Shown here one piece after another: positions 40,029 to 56,500 of a stretch of DNA of 64,000 nucleotides. Source of the DNA: Struthio camelus. Taxonomy: Eukaryota > Chordata > Aves > Struthioniformes > Struthionidae. The translations under genes were made by a program, and so were the position numbers. Each line of letters starts with the position of its first letter. Positions within the stretch are counted from its first letter, which is position 1. The stretch lies in assembly GCF_040807025.1 (NCBI RefSeq), contig NC_090943.1, forward strand, positions 121,781,900 to 121,845,899. Reading direction: 5' to 3'. Below the pieces are notes generated by a model. The model saw only the letters and a program-made list of their open reading frames with translations. It was not told the DNA's origin and ran no database searches.

Positions 40029-40944
40029 GGGAAAACCACCACTTTTGAGCCAAGATTGCTGTTTACTGGAGTTTCCTGGATGTGGCTCTTTGTGAATCAC
40101 TGACCACACCTTGTTTTTACAAACTGTCTGCACCTCCTCCCTAGGGGAATTCATCCCCTCCCAAACTTGCCTCCTACTCAATGAACTTATCAATGGAGGA
40201 AACTTGTTATTTTAGGCAGCTGAAAATTTGACCATTTTTAAAGGATTCATTTACCACGTCTTTCACTTTTGCTTAAATCCTTGGTGTTCCTCTTCTAAAT
40301 GACAGCACCGCGAGCACTGCTTTTAAGCACTATTCATCTTGCCTACCACATCTCAGCCTTTCACGCAGAAGGCTGCTCTCTCACCAACAATGGAGCCTTA
40401 CTCCTTTATAGCTTGAGGGCAGAGACTGTTACTAGCTGTAGACTCGCTGCAAATATCACAATAAAGGATACAAATGTGAATTTCTCTTAAAATATGAGTT
40501 CAGCTCTGGAGGTACCTTGCTTTAGAAAACTCTGTCAAGAGCTAACAATTCATCTTTCTCCAAAACGCACAGCAGCCACCCCAGTTGAAACCACTTTTCC
40601 GAATGATCAAATGTGCCAGTGGCATCAGGATGCTTGTGAATTTTAGCCTCTTCTCCATTTTAGGTCTGTAATCAATAATCTTCCTTCCTTCACACTCAGT
40701 ATATGTAATCTTGCAGGCTTGCCACTATGGACGCCCTCTGCCTGCGGATTTGGTGTTCCGAACTCATGGAGGGGTGAGAATGCAGCAGGACACAGGGACC
40801 ACGGCAACCCTCTGCCTGTGCTGTGGAGGAAAGAGGGGGCAGATCTTGAGGAGCAAAGTTTCAGGGACAGCTCTGTGCCCTCACTCAGGGGGAAACGGCA
40901 GGACCAGTGGTGAGTGGAGCCAGGACTGAAGAGCTTACTGCTGG

Positions 40945-40995
40945 GGCTGGAGGGAGGGGGGCCAGCAGCCAGGGTTGCGGGGGGGGGAGGGTGGT
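40945..40995 (+). other. G-run cluster with G-quadruplex potential
   Basis: GGCTGGAGGGAGGGGGGCCA is followed by GCAGCCAGGGTTGCGGGGGG and then GGGAGGGTGG. There are more than four runs of three or more G with short loops (GGG-TTGC-GGG...GGG-A-GGG). The G-rich strand is plus, the template strand for ZNF521. The flanking 40720-40940 is also unusually GC-rich for the intron. Confidence 0.6.
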
Positions 40996-41999
40996 TTGCA
41001 GAACTGGCCACGAAGCTCCTCAGTACTCCATAGTTGGATGCTTCATAAAGTCACACTGATGGCAGTCCCGGAGATGGCCATCTGTCGTCAGCTCTGGGCC
41101 AGATGAAAGATAATATAATGGCAGCCATTGGTAGTTAACAGCAGGGCAGTGGTAGGAAGGGATGCGTCTTAGAGTGAAGAAACGGTGCTTCCCGTTTAGC
41201 ACAGAAAATCAGTCACCGATATCAACTACCTTAACAAGAAATTAATGGATGAACAATTAAGAGAACTGAACAGATCTAACAGAGAAATTACTCAAATGCA
41301 AAGTGCTTATTTCTTCTGCTTACTCCAGGTGTATTAGCCAACTAATCTCACTAATGGCAGGGTGTATGCTGAAACATTCAGGGCACAGAAGATAAAAACT
41401 CATTTTCTGAAAAGGGCAGAAATCCATTTCTAATGATTATTTGTGGGTCAGGGAATACATTTACTGCCTTCCCTGCCCTCAATCTACAACAGGACTCCCT
41501 AATGTTCACACAGGTTTCTACGAGGACTGAGGTTAGGAACTGGCCTCTATGCAATAACTGAAGTTCTCATTATTATTATCATGATTTATTTTTACAAGTG
41601 CCTTATCATCATTATCAGTATCACTTAGCAGAAAAATATTTGCCTTCCTGAGCACTATCATTTCTATCTTGTTTCTTTCTTTGCCTCATAATCTTCTGTC
41701 TACTCTTCCAACCCTTTGTCTTTCATTTTTCCTCTCTTCTGCTTTTCTGTATTTTTTCTTCTCTGCAGCAACTTCTGATTTGCTTTTTTGGACTGCAATC
41801 ATACACACTTCCCTGTTCCATTTGCTAAAATGATCAGAAATCGTGATGTTAATGTTGGCATGAAACGTCACTGCTATGTTTCAGAGTCAACACTTAAAAA
41901 GATGAAGACAGGAACAATGCAGCTTATCCCCCCATTGCCATAATTTCATGCTGCTTACAGACTGGAGAGAAAAGACTTCACTTCATATTTGCTTGTTAT

Positions 42000-42070
42000 T
42001 TATATATATGTATATGCATATATGTATACATATATACATATGTATACACACACTTTATTATATATATACC
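42000..42070. repeat. AT-rich palindromic TATA/CATA tract
   Basis: Alternating TA/TG/CA sequence. TATGTATATGCATATATGTA and TACATATATACATATGTATA are near-complements of each other, so the tract can fold on itself. It continues into TTATATATATACC. Confidence 0.85.
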
Positions 42071-43647
42071 TTATACATATTGTGAACTGCACTATATTAT
42101 CTGATGCTGTACTATATAATCTGATTCTTCAGAAACTATTTAACGTGGACCATACAAGGCAATAAGGAGAACAAATGCAAAATATGGGTTAATTTTTTTT
42201 TGCTACTGATTTAGGGCCTTTTCCAAAATAGATTCCTATATTTTATAAAAAAAAAAAAAAAAAGCCAGGCATACAAGAGTATAAACAGGAAGGAGTATAC
42301 AAAATAAGAACATATATTCATGCATGTATTCATTTGGGCATGACTATATCCACCTTGAAAGAGCATGTATATATATTTTTGTTTGTTTTTGTATGGGTAT
42401 TTTGTGGATATAGCTCAGTACTAATTTTGGACGTTACACTTAGCTTTTTGCAGTTTTATTGCTCTATAAGTTTGAAATTCTTTTCAAGATTTTCAAGATT
42501 AAAATGATTCATTCAAAGGCAATATTAATTGCTTATCTGCTGCACTGACTTAATCAATTAATTCTGCAATTTTATCACCAGTAATATCATTCAAGCACAT
42601 AAAAAACAAACCCACAATTACGATTCATTTGTTCCAGAAATTTAAGGAACGCTCCCCTATTATTTCTTTCAGCAAGTGTACAGATGATGTTGTGAATACG
42701 TTTTTTCCTACTTATTTATGGGAAAAGAATGCAGGAAGTTTCATAGGTTGACTGCTGAATGTAGATTTACAAGTATAATGGAGTATGTGGAGACAAGTAA
42801 AAACTGGTAATACTCAGCCCATCTTTGACAAGCACTACTTAGTGAAATCAAAATGGTCACTATAAAACTCTAGCGCTTGGGGCTTGGTGGGCTTTGCAAC
42901 GTGTTATAAATATTCATGAACTAATGAACTACCCATAGGGAGTGTTTACATTTGAATAGGCCAATCAAAGGTAGGTGAACCCACAGGCTCCAGACCTGGA
43001 AATTTCTTATTTAAAAAAGAATTACCATCTGAAAACCTAATATGGCTGTAACACCCCTGAACCTCTAGGGGAGAAGGGGCACTGGAAGGGAATGTAAAGT
43101 ATTTTTTTTGATATTTAAACTTGTTTGACTTTGAGGCAAAAGGCTTGCAGGAGAAACACTTTGAAGGTATGTCCTTACAGAGCTAATGTGTGAGTGCCTC
43201 CACCTTACCTCTTGATAGCCTTTTTGAGAAAATTTGCAAAGAAAATAATTCTCCCTTCTCTGGAAAGAAGTCTGAAGTCTTAGGGACAGAAGCTTGAATT
43301 TTTGAGTCATGGAAGGCATGGAAAAGTACTTTATCTGCTTAGGCTTTGAAAATTCCCAGGCACATCCTTTTTGAGCCTTCCCTTTACTTTAGGGAAATAA
43401 AATGCAGTTGATACACACATGTGTACATACATGCACACGTGCACATACTGGCGCACACTAGCATACACACATCAAAGGACTTATTTGAAACAGAAAGCAC
43501 AATAAGGGTTCGGGGGAAAAAGGACTCAAAGTAATACTTGCAATACATGCAGTACTCTTTATCCAGTTCCTTCAAAACATAAGCATTAATTACATTCCAA
43601 ATATCTCTGGCACACATATCTTCATCATCATCCTCACTCGCTAGATG

Positions 43648-43735
43648 AGGATGTGTGGTTGAGAAGCAAGTTAGTGCCAGACCTGGCAAATGAATCCAGC
43701 TCTCCTGATCCTAGGCATCTGCTCTGACAAAAGGA
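43648..43735 (-). mobile_element. Possible MIR-like fragment
   Basis: The plus strand reads GTTGAGAAGCAAGTTAGTGC, CAGACCTGGCAAATGAATCC and AGCTCTCCTGATCCTAGGCA. This resembles the complement of the MIR 5' part (a GCCAGAGCTGGGATTCGAACCC-like block). It is short, so confidence is limited. Confidence 0.45.
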
Positions 43736-44005
43736 ACCTGACTGTTGAACGCCGACTAAGGCCAACATTACTGAACGTGGTGCCTGTATTTAGGCATTAG
43801 AAACATTTTTCTGAAACCTTTAAGGGGGTTGTGGCTGCTCAGCACCCATACTTTTATCAAGGTTCCTAACTTCAGGCATTTATGACCTGATTTCCTGATG
43901 TACTCAGCACCACATCTTGCAGTGACCTTAACTGCAGCTGCAGGTGCTCAGCACCTTCTCAGAAATAGGCCATTGAGTTTGAAAATGTTGGCCTTAAGCT
44001 TTGAT
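43735..44005. mobile_element. MITE-like fragment with 'gtgctcagcacctt' core (copy 2)
   Basis: It contains GCCTGTATTTAGGCATTAGA, CTGCTCAGCACCCATACTTT, GATGTACTCAGCACCACATC, then CAGGTGCTCAGCACCTTCTC and AAATGTTGGCC. A three-fold CTCAGCACC phrase at roughly 75- and 45-base spacing suggests an internally repetitive element or tandem insertion. It is related to the copy near 36.1 kb. Confidence 0.45.
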
Positions 44006-44509
44006 TGTTAATTGGATTTCAGGTAGGCTTCTTTTTAAGATGAGCTGACAAAGTTATTCCCTGCTGGTCCTGGCCTTTGGGGCCTAGAAAGTCAGCATCT
44101 ATGTTCCTCTCCTCACCCTAAGAGTTTGGGGACCTAGAAATGTCAAAGCTAATCTCCAATTTCACTTCAAAAAAATGTGTTGAGGCCTTTTCTTTGTGAA
44201 GAAATCCTCGAAAATGTAACCTCACCTGCGGGTTTGAAAGTTTTGTCCCTGTTTTTGTGCAAAGAGTATAAATTATTCGTGGTCTCCCTTGCTGTCTTAC
44301 AAGGTTCACCTTAGGGACCTAAATGATACACAGACTCAACTCTTTTGGGGGCATCGGTGGAACGATTCCTATCTGGAGGTAGCTGTACCACTGCTGTTAT
44401 GGCTGATGCTATTCCCACAACAGTCAGCTCTTTCCCAGCTGGCTCCCAAAACGTCTTTGCCACAGGGAGACGGCCCTGGCCCAGATCAGTTAGCAGTTTT
44501 CTCTAGGTG

Positions 44510-44585
44510 ACACCAGAATACAGGTTTGAACCCTAGCTCTGCTGTTGTCTCTAGTAACGGTCTCAGTCCAGTCTCTTAGTTCTTG
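44510..44585 (+). mobile_element. Possible MIR-like fragment
   Basis: AATACAGGTTTGAACCCTAG, then CTCTGCTGTTGTCTCTAG, resembles the MIR stretch with GGGTTCGAATCCCGGCTCTGCC. Only this block matches. Confidence 0.35.
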
Positions 44586-45314
44586 AAGCAGCCTAGAGGT
44601 GGCGTAGTTCTGCTCTGGCTTAAGCCAAGGCTGTTTTAAAATTCAGAGATCTTTGGGAGCATTTTACAATGCTGAGCTCTTTGGAAAATTTAACCCTTAA
44701 AGAAAAGTATTAAAAAGTGGAAGATGAGTTCGAACAGCATTAACTTTAGAACGTGTAACTGCTTCAAACTGGACATCAAAAGAGGGACACACATAGATTA
44801 CGTAAAACCGCAGGACACTCTTCTATGCTGCCTATGGCCCGCTCTGCTTCATTTAAGTTACACTGTCACCTGCATGCACCAGGAACTGAGAAAGTCCTCG
44901 TGCTGTTTTAAGTGACATGAATAACATCTGCTACGAGGGCCTCGTTCTTTCTTTCATCCTTTCCCTGGGGAGAGAACTGTGTATTTTGTTTGGAAGAGCT
45001 CTGTTGTTGTGGGCTGTGGTTTTGGGGACGGTTTAGAAATCTACATGCTGGTACGTGGTTATGTTAGAGAAGGGATCCTTTGGCACCTGTAGATGCACCT
45101 TACCCTCAAAAGCATGAGCTAAGGGTGTTTACAGTAAAAACTGCTGTGGAAATTTGTGCCACACTCTCGAGCCAGCCTGTGAGAAAGATCTAGCTTCTGT
45201 GCAAACAGGCTTCAGCGCCCTGATAAAAAGTTCTTGCTATGCTCACAAAGCAGGGCTGTCAGTGTTGTTTCCAAACTCAGCAAACTTTTTAGGTGATCTT
45301 AAGAAGTGCTGGAC

Positions 45315-45565
45315 CTAGGCCACTGAGAATATTAAGGACTGAGTCTTAGAGTGCAACTGGCCGAATGTCTGGCCAGGCAGTGTAAACAGCGAGAGAGCAG
45401 GTTGAATTTGCGCAGGGTCGCCACTGCTGCTGGGGAACCCTGCTGCCGCTCTCTGTATTAGCTGGAATGTCCTACAGGCTGATGGCTTCATGCCCAGGTA
45501 TTCCGCGCTGGTGGAGTCCAGACGGGAAGCAGCAAGGGCGTGTATAACCAAAGCCAGGTCCTTTT
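45315..45565 (-). mobile_element. Decayed L2/CR1-clade LINE reverse-transcriptase fragment
   Basis: The minus strand encodes KDLALVIHALAASRLDSTSA, then EYLGMKPSACRTFQLIQRAA. Both spacing and residues recall the C-terminal thumb region of L2-like reverse transcriptases: a T/SRLDYCN-type core, a YLGLP-type motif and a QLIQNAAARL-type helix. The usual Tyr-Cys-Asn after RLD is replaced (STS), and the frame ends soon after. It is a dead fossil inside the ZNF521 intron. It could instead be a 3' fragment of a related sauropsid LINE; only a small part is present. Confidence 0.65.
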
Positions 45566-45604
45566 CAAACAGGATGGGAAACTACCCGGGAGACAATTGC
45601 TTCT

Positions 45605-45720
45605 TGCCTTAGTTTTCCGTGTCTGTAAAGTGGGGACACTTAACTACCCCATGAGCAAATAATTAACCTAATAGCTACAAAATGTTAAGCACATGCTCTA
45701 ATTCACTGAAAAGAGATAAA
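45605..45720 (+). mobile_element. MIR-like SINE 3' fragment
   Basis: CCTTAGTTTTCCGTGTCTGT is followed by AAAGTGGGGACACTTAACTA and then AAAATGTTAAGCACATGCTC. The order resembles the CTCAGTTTCC-CATCTGTAAAATGGGGA and GTAAAGCGCTTAGCA parts of MIR. It lies immediately beside the LINE reverse-transcriptase fossil. Confidence 0.6.
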
Positions 45721-48700
45721 ATGTTTGCGACTGGGCATAAAGGTCTGGGGAGGCCACATAATCTTGGCTATTGTCATGTGCAAAATTTACTGTAGTCACT
45801 GATAAAATACTGACCCTGTACAACTGTCCAGCATTTCTACTGGATATCGGTACCCCTCTGATCCAGTAATTATTTAAAAAGTCTAAAATGAATCCAATCT
45901 CTCCGGGTGATGAAATGGATCACATCCCACAGGAGTGCTTCATCTTTCCCGTCAAACAACAAGACAGGTCGTGTTGGCTATGGAAACAAAACTAGAACTG
46001 AGGATAGGAAAGGAATGGCTACTTCTTTTCATCAGGGACAAGGGAAGCACAAACATCCATGAGGACATCTAAGCTTAAGTCTGAAGACTAAAGCAAAAAA
46101 AAAAAAGAACAGGCACTGGAAATAGCATGAGAACAAGAAAGGGAAGTTTTAACAGGCACAAATGATTTTATCATAATTTATTGAAAATTCAACATTAAGT
46201 CAAATTAGTGATAGGTTTCTCTACTTCCTTATTAATTAAAAGCTCAGTATTGTGGATGCTGGAGGGAGAAGACTGTTCTAGTTATATTCACCTTGAATAG
46301 AGAGCTATATGGTCATGTTCCAAATGCTGGACTTAAATTTTCAACTCTGGGAGACAAATAGGCAGCCTATTAAGTATGCCTACCTTGAAGATTTCTTATC
46401 TGATACCTAGACTGGGTATTTTACTAATTTTAAAGTTTGTTATAAGCTTATTTCTTAAAAGTCCTTATTATATTAAGCATGTGAGACTTTTAGTAAAAAA
46501 GAGTTCTGTTTTAAATGAATAAACGTTCTTAGGGGCATATTTTTCAACTGTTTCAGAAGTGTAATACACCACATAGGCTTTGGATCACTGTAGAACATTT
46601 AAGTATGTGAGCTCACAACTCAGAACATCCTCAAACATAACTCTGTTAAAGAAGTTTTCCACTTACTTCCTTTCTACGGAGGCAGAAAAAATGTAAAGCT
46701 AAAAATTTAAAGCTGGATAAATCACTATGGAACACAAAGGCATTTAAAGGACATGGCAGAGCTGGGAGGAGGAAGGGCTACAGAGACGATTAAAATTAAG
46801 GTTTGTGTTTCTTCTCTGAGAGCTGCACAAATTTTATCAATTAGATTTGCAATCAGAGAGAGACCTGAATGGTAGATTAGGCAGTGGTCTGGAGCACCGA
46901 GCTCAATCAGTCTAAGCGTTAGTATAATACATTCAATTAAATAATATCTTTCTTATAAAGCCTCTTGTTTAAAAGAGTTTGCACAGAGCTTTAGAAGGTG
47001 CTAAAACAACCAGCAAATTCATGTAAAATTTCATTATTTCAGAGTAAAAACTGAATAATGCACGGCAGGTTTGATTTTCAAGGCTGGTAACTTATTCTCT
47101 GTTCTCACTAGAACTTGGTGCTAAGGAGACTGTGTTTTGAGTTTCTAAAAGGAGTCTGGAGTGAAGTTATGGAAAACTCTAGAGAGAGTCCTAGTTGTGT
47201 TTTTTGTGAGAACATCTGTAAATGAGGGGATAGTACCTTCCCCAAGGTAAGATGAATGCATTATGCGGGGAATCTTATGTTCTTCCCGGGACCACAGTCA
47301 GAAAATGAAAAGCAAAGAACTGTACTGGGCCAAATACCAAGTTAAACATCATTATAATGCATTTATATTCTGTATCCATGAATTCACTTCCTTTAATTAT
47401 CTGCTGTATTATATGCATGGATAGGCCTTCTATGCTATTCTCCTCTGTTCTGCTCTATCCTATTCATGTTCTTACTCTGCCCTACATCCTGAGCATCGTC
47501 CATGGCTTCTAATCTGATATGATTAGCATCTCTTGCGCATGGGAGAGGCACTTCAGATGCGTGTTTAAATTAAAAGCAAGGAATTGTTCCTGATAGAGGG
47601 AATAAATACACTGTTACACTGCAAGCCCCAACACAAATGGCAATAATGCAGAAGGATAGAGAAACATAACCAGAAGGCTAGCTGCCTGAAAGTTTCCACC
47701 ACTTCAGCTGGTAGTTAGCCTGAACAAAGTGATGCCTCCTAGAATAGGTTTTAAATGGGAGTGGGCTCAAGATCAGTATATTGTCAGCAAAAGCAGACTC
47801 CAAAGGTCAGTAACTATTGCTTTGCCTAAAGTGCTCTGCTGCCCTTTCACCAGCCTGGGTAGGTAAATGGAGGTAAGAGCAGAAAGCCAGTGAACCCAAC
47901 AAATGCAAATGACATGATGGAACTGCATTTTTTAAAACATGATGCATTCTCACCTGGGATGGGGCTACCAAAATTAATTAAAATAATAAACATAATGAAT
48001 TAAGTGAATAAGAAAATGAACACCTCTTGTTTTTTGCCAGTGTAAATAAGCCAGAGAGAGGCTGTCCCTAAGGGTATGGAGATGTGGTCTATTAAGAGCC
48101 TTCTGCAGCACAGAGCAACCAACACACTGATTGTCACCTAGCCAATGTAGAACATAATTTGTCTCTCTGCAGGGACATCCTTTTGTGCCCTTCACTAGAA
48201 AACCAGGTGCCTCAGTTGTGTTGAAGTTTTAATGAACTAGGCTTAGATGGAGACAGCAAAATCTTGCCCTGAGTCTTGGGCAGGAATGAATTTTGAGTGG
48301 AAAAAACGTATGATTTAATCATAATAGCAATGCAGAAGGCAGCTGTTTGGGACTCTATCTGTTTTGAAATGAGAGCACATTTTAGGAGAGACAGATACCT
48401 TACACTTTGACCATACATGCCACAACTATATGTGGAGCTCTGTATATTTTGTATCTTCAACATATAGTTACTTGTTCTGCTTTCTTTAAAACCTAATCAA
48501 GATTCTGCTGTTAAAACTCATTTCTATACTCTTGTTTCTATTTCTTTCCTTTTACAGTTTTCTTTTGCCTACCTCCATCTTCTCTCCTCCTGAAGTTTTT
48601 TTTCCTTGTGTTCTGTCTTTCCTAACAATCGCTGCTCTCTCTTTCCGGGCACTGCTGATCTCTCCATCTCTCCCTACTTCTGCATCTTGATTTATCAGTG

Positions 48701-50409
48701 ATGAACATTAGAATTTGTGAAAATTTGTTACACAAAATTAATTTTCCTGAAAAAAAATGGAATTGTACCTTATTGGAAACACTTTGCTACAACAACAACA
48801 ACAATTTTAACTGAGAAAAGCAAACAAAATGATTGCATAAAAAGTATGTAGTGGAAGAAACAAATACAACAAAATTAGGTTCTGACCTTTCCTCATTCCT
48901 CCCAGTTTCTCCTTTATTTCTCCCACCAGTCCAATAACTATCCACACAACTCAGTCCATTTCCTGAGTTCAAAACTCTTCCTGTCCATCACTACGTATGA
49001 CCGTTTCTTTCCCTCAACCTCCAAGTCCTCTTTTCTTTGTCCTCCTCTTCCACTTTGGATCAGAGCTTGCATACGTTATATGATATGGACAGTAACTGAA
49101 ACAGGCTTGGGTCTATTAAAAATAGTAGAGAGATACAGCTCAGACACCTTGGAGTACCACAGGTATGGTCCTCCAGATGACCTAAAGGTCCACCTAGACA
49201 GAAGGTAAAGAAGGCTATCATGAAAGCTTTATTTCTTATTGTTTTCTTTCAGGAAGAGAATGACAGGAAAGAGAACATTACAGTGCAGTACATATGAATA
49301 TCAATCTCTCACACAATGAATTGATGTATGGTGTGAACTCTGATTTTTTTTTTCACAAAAGAAATATTTCATATGGTAATGCAAAAAATTAACATCAAGT
49401 TTTCAGTATGTAAAACTTTCAGTAAGTGAAATACTAAACAAGCATATGTGTGTGCATACCTCACTAGCCTTTTGCCTCTGTTTATGAGACTAAATCCAGC
49501 TGTAGTCCAAAACAAAATTAATTTTGGACACTCAACCAAAGTCCTTAGAGATGGGGGCCCATGCTATAAAAACTATGCTGAAAACTCTTGAGTAAAAATA
49601 CTCTTCATTCAATATAAAAATCACAAATCAGATGGGGGGAAAAGGATTACTGTACAAACATTTTCCCTTGTTCTATCCCTATGGATCATCTGTTAGCAAA
49701 CAGAGACTTGGAAAATTTGGAGTCAAATATTTCTTCTGATTTCCTCTGTCAAGGCATCATAATATTTAAACACAAACCAAAATAATTTAGAAACAATTCT
49801 TCTGATGTCTCAGAATATCACAACCACTTCAGGAATATACACCACCACTTCTCATTGCTACACAAGCAGTGCAGAAAGTTAACATAAAACAAATAATTCC
49901 TTTAATCAAGCTTGTTTTCAGATATTGTTCAATGTTTATTTCCTTCACTGGGTCCTTTTGTTTCTCAATAATGAACAGTAACACTACAAATCCAACGGAG
50001 AGCACAGAAGGAGATAGTGTACCTTTCATATGGTCCTAGTTTTTTTTTAAGTTGGTTTTTATGGAAAATAGGTTTGGCCACCAGGTAAACTAAGACACAT
50101 TTTGTCTGTTTTTTTTCTCCATCCTACACTGATACATCAATGCTTAGCTTCGGACACCCAGAGACAGAAGAATGCACTATTCCCCGTTTTACTCCCTGGG
50201 TAAATGTTTTTTGGATATCAAACAGAAAAGTAAGATGCCCATTTCTCTCTCCTCAAGAATATCTTGAGCTACACCAACCTTCTAAGCAAGAATCCAAAGG
50301 CGGCTCCCAAAATTCAGGTCTCTACCAGGTTGTTTTCTGCCAACAGCTTTTTGAAGTGCAATGGACGGAATTACCTGCAATTTCTCTTGTCTTTCCCCCA
50401 TCCCTACTA

Positions 50410-53535
<3,126 letters not shown>

Positions 53536-56500
53536 TCAGATGTTTCATTTTTCTAAGCTCAGGCAACTGGATGTCCCTCAGCATCTATGGCTGCTGAAGT
53601 GTTCTTTTATCTGCACAGTTTCAGAACATACAAAGCTTAACTGGGCATTAAAAGCATAGATTTTCCACATACAATTACCACTGAACAGGATAGCAGAGTA
53701 TTAGACTTCAGTAGGAAATGATGAGTGGGACGAGGAACACATCTCTTGGCAGAATCACGCCATCACAGACGAGCACATTTTCAAAGCAGTGCATGAGGAA
53801 TTTAATGTTCATCACACATCATCCCACCTATCAAAGGTAAAAACTGTGAGCTCACACGTTTTTGCTACTCTAATTGACAGTGGCATTTCTCGTAACCAGT
53901 GGGGCAGGTGAGGGGATTTTATACCCTCATCTAACTCCCTCCCTCAAGTTTCCAGTCTCGCAGGCAAGCACAAAACCTTTTGCAAGCTGCAGGATTTCCC
54001 AACTGCCTTTATGACAGCCCTAGATTTTTCCTTTTTTTGTAGTTTTCCTCCTAAGAGCTCAAAACAGGCCCTGAGTGTTTCCGGACACAGCGTTCCCGTC
54101 CATGTCATCTGGCTTTAAAACTCTTCCCATTCCCTGCTGCCGGCTCCCTGTTTCCTGCCATTGTCCTCAGCAGGCCCTTGCCTCGCGCTCGGGGCCCTTC
54201 TGCAGGGTGCTGCAGGATTCAGCCACTCCACCATGAGGGCAGTCAACGGCTGTCCTACTTAGAAACAGTTGCTAGGTAAGATGTGGCTTCCAGCCCTGCT
54301 GCAGAGGCCTCAATTCCCACAGCACAGCTTAGAAAAGGTCCTTCTGTATGTCACTGGTGTGCTACACAAGTAGCATTGATCTCACAGGTAAATACTGTAT
54401 TTGATTATTAAAAATCAAACAGGAACAAAATGCTCGGCGGCTGGTACCTCGCTGTAACGTTTCTCAGGTGAAAAGGAGTGATTTAGGAGAGCACCCTGCC
54501 CACCCCAAATACCTAAATATCAAGCTGTCGACCTTCTGCTTAACAGAGTGCTGCCTGCAGTGATTAGTAACCATAATGACTAACGTTCACAGTTGGCAAT
54601 TGCTGTAGATCGTGAGAGGAAGCACACGTAGCAGATACAACATTTTGTATTCTACACCAAAATTCTCCCAACGAAATTGAAGAAAACACGACAAGATGCT
54701 TGTGTAACCGAATGGGGTCACACGTCCTCTCAAAATGATCCTTAATAACTTATCAGAATTGAAAAAATTTCAATGGTAGCCCTGAGCTTTCACTTCTCAT
54801 TAGACTGAAAGCTAAATTTAGCCTTCATGTAAGTCACGGCTTCTTTAGCAAAGGGTAGGAATTTGTAGGCTTTTAGACAGCACAAACTTAAGCCACATAG
54901 TGGTATCCAGTCTGTATGTGGGACTACTGAAAATTACAGTCATACAGTTTTCTAAGAAGTTTAAACATTCCTAATAACAAGAAGATAAGGTGCAGAAGAA
55001 AATCAGCAAAACCATAAGAATTACACAAGGTCAAGGAGGTTTTCCTGTGGAGTAAACAGGTAAAAGCACATCTAACTGGAAAATTTTATGCCTTGACAAT
55101 ACTCCTTAACTCAGGAGCTCTCTCTACATTAAATAGCCAGTTCTCAAAACGTTCACATATATGGTATTTTTGTTACCTGTTACGGTAAAATTGTGTTTTC
55201 CAGTTGGCAACTTTGAGAGAAGTTTTAGACCCTGTTTTGGCTCTATAAAATGGCCACATGCATGTTTCTCTTACTTTTCTGTCTTCCTGTCGATCTTAAT
55301 GCAACAGAATGGTGTCACGGGTATAGACAAACACACAGGAGCTTCGTTTGTGTGATCATACAGCAAACTGCAGAATTCCTTTTGTCCTCTACATAATCCT
55401 TCATTGAAGCAACGTTCAATTATCCTGTCTGACTCCACACGCTGAAGAGCGATCACAAGGGTGTGAAATGGCATGTCTGCTTTGGGAGTCGGTTGAGAAA
55501 AGGTCAGTGGTCCAGCTGATCCTGTGCTCCACAGGCTATTGCCACTGAGGTGCTGATTTCTGTTACCAACAACACACAAAAGAAATTTGCTGCTTTTGAC
55601 TCCCAGCCTGTGTGACCAGGTACTAATTTATAGCTGGATCCACTGAGGACAGCCTTCAGCACAAACTTAGATAGGGGCTCAGGTCAATCTCAGCTGTTTT
55701 GCCACCACAGCCTCTCTAGAGAGACTAGGAGATCGAGGTGGATGATCACAGCTTGCTGATGTACATGTTTCACCTACCTAGCCACACCAGGAGTTGAGCA
55801 TTGTTTATTAAACGTACTCTGTGCAAAAGACTCCCGAGGCAGATATGTAAGGGGATACCTCAGCTAGGTGACAGCTTTTGTAACTCTCTGGAGATAAATT
55901 AGCAAACATTTACCAAATACTTGCTCTCTATTTCCTTAGCAGGGATAGTCTGAGTGGATTCTCAAGAACTGCTCAGGATTTTGCATTTTCCACCATCGCT
56001 GACATACCCTTCCAGTGTCCTCTGCTTGTGTTACTATGGACAGCAGGCAAGCATGGCTTGCTTCAGCACCACGAAGGGCAACAAGAGAAAAAAGAGTCTG
56101 AAATGCAACAGTGAGTACATGTAAGAGAGATGGTCATATTCTGTAAAGCAGCCTGTACACCGTACTCTCCAAACAAGCAACCTACATCCATGGGTTCTAT
56201 ATCCAGATCCTTGGCATGGTCATTACAAAGTAGTGCTGAAGAAAGTGCAAATCCCCACAAAGGATAATTATGGACTGGAAAGCCTGTGGGGTGAAGTTTC
56301 TTCATCAGACTATTTGTGCTGATACACACATTCAAAGCAATTAGGACAAAGGGAGCTCCATCTCAGGATCTTTCACCTGTCAAGGTGACGATAATTGATG
56401 CCAAGTCTCAAATCACAGAGTTACCATTGGCAAACTGTAAACGAACCATGCTAATCATTCTAGAGCATGGGAACATTGAAAGGGGATTTCTTAAGGCATT

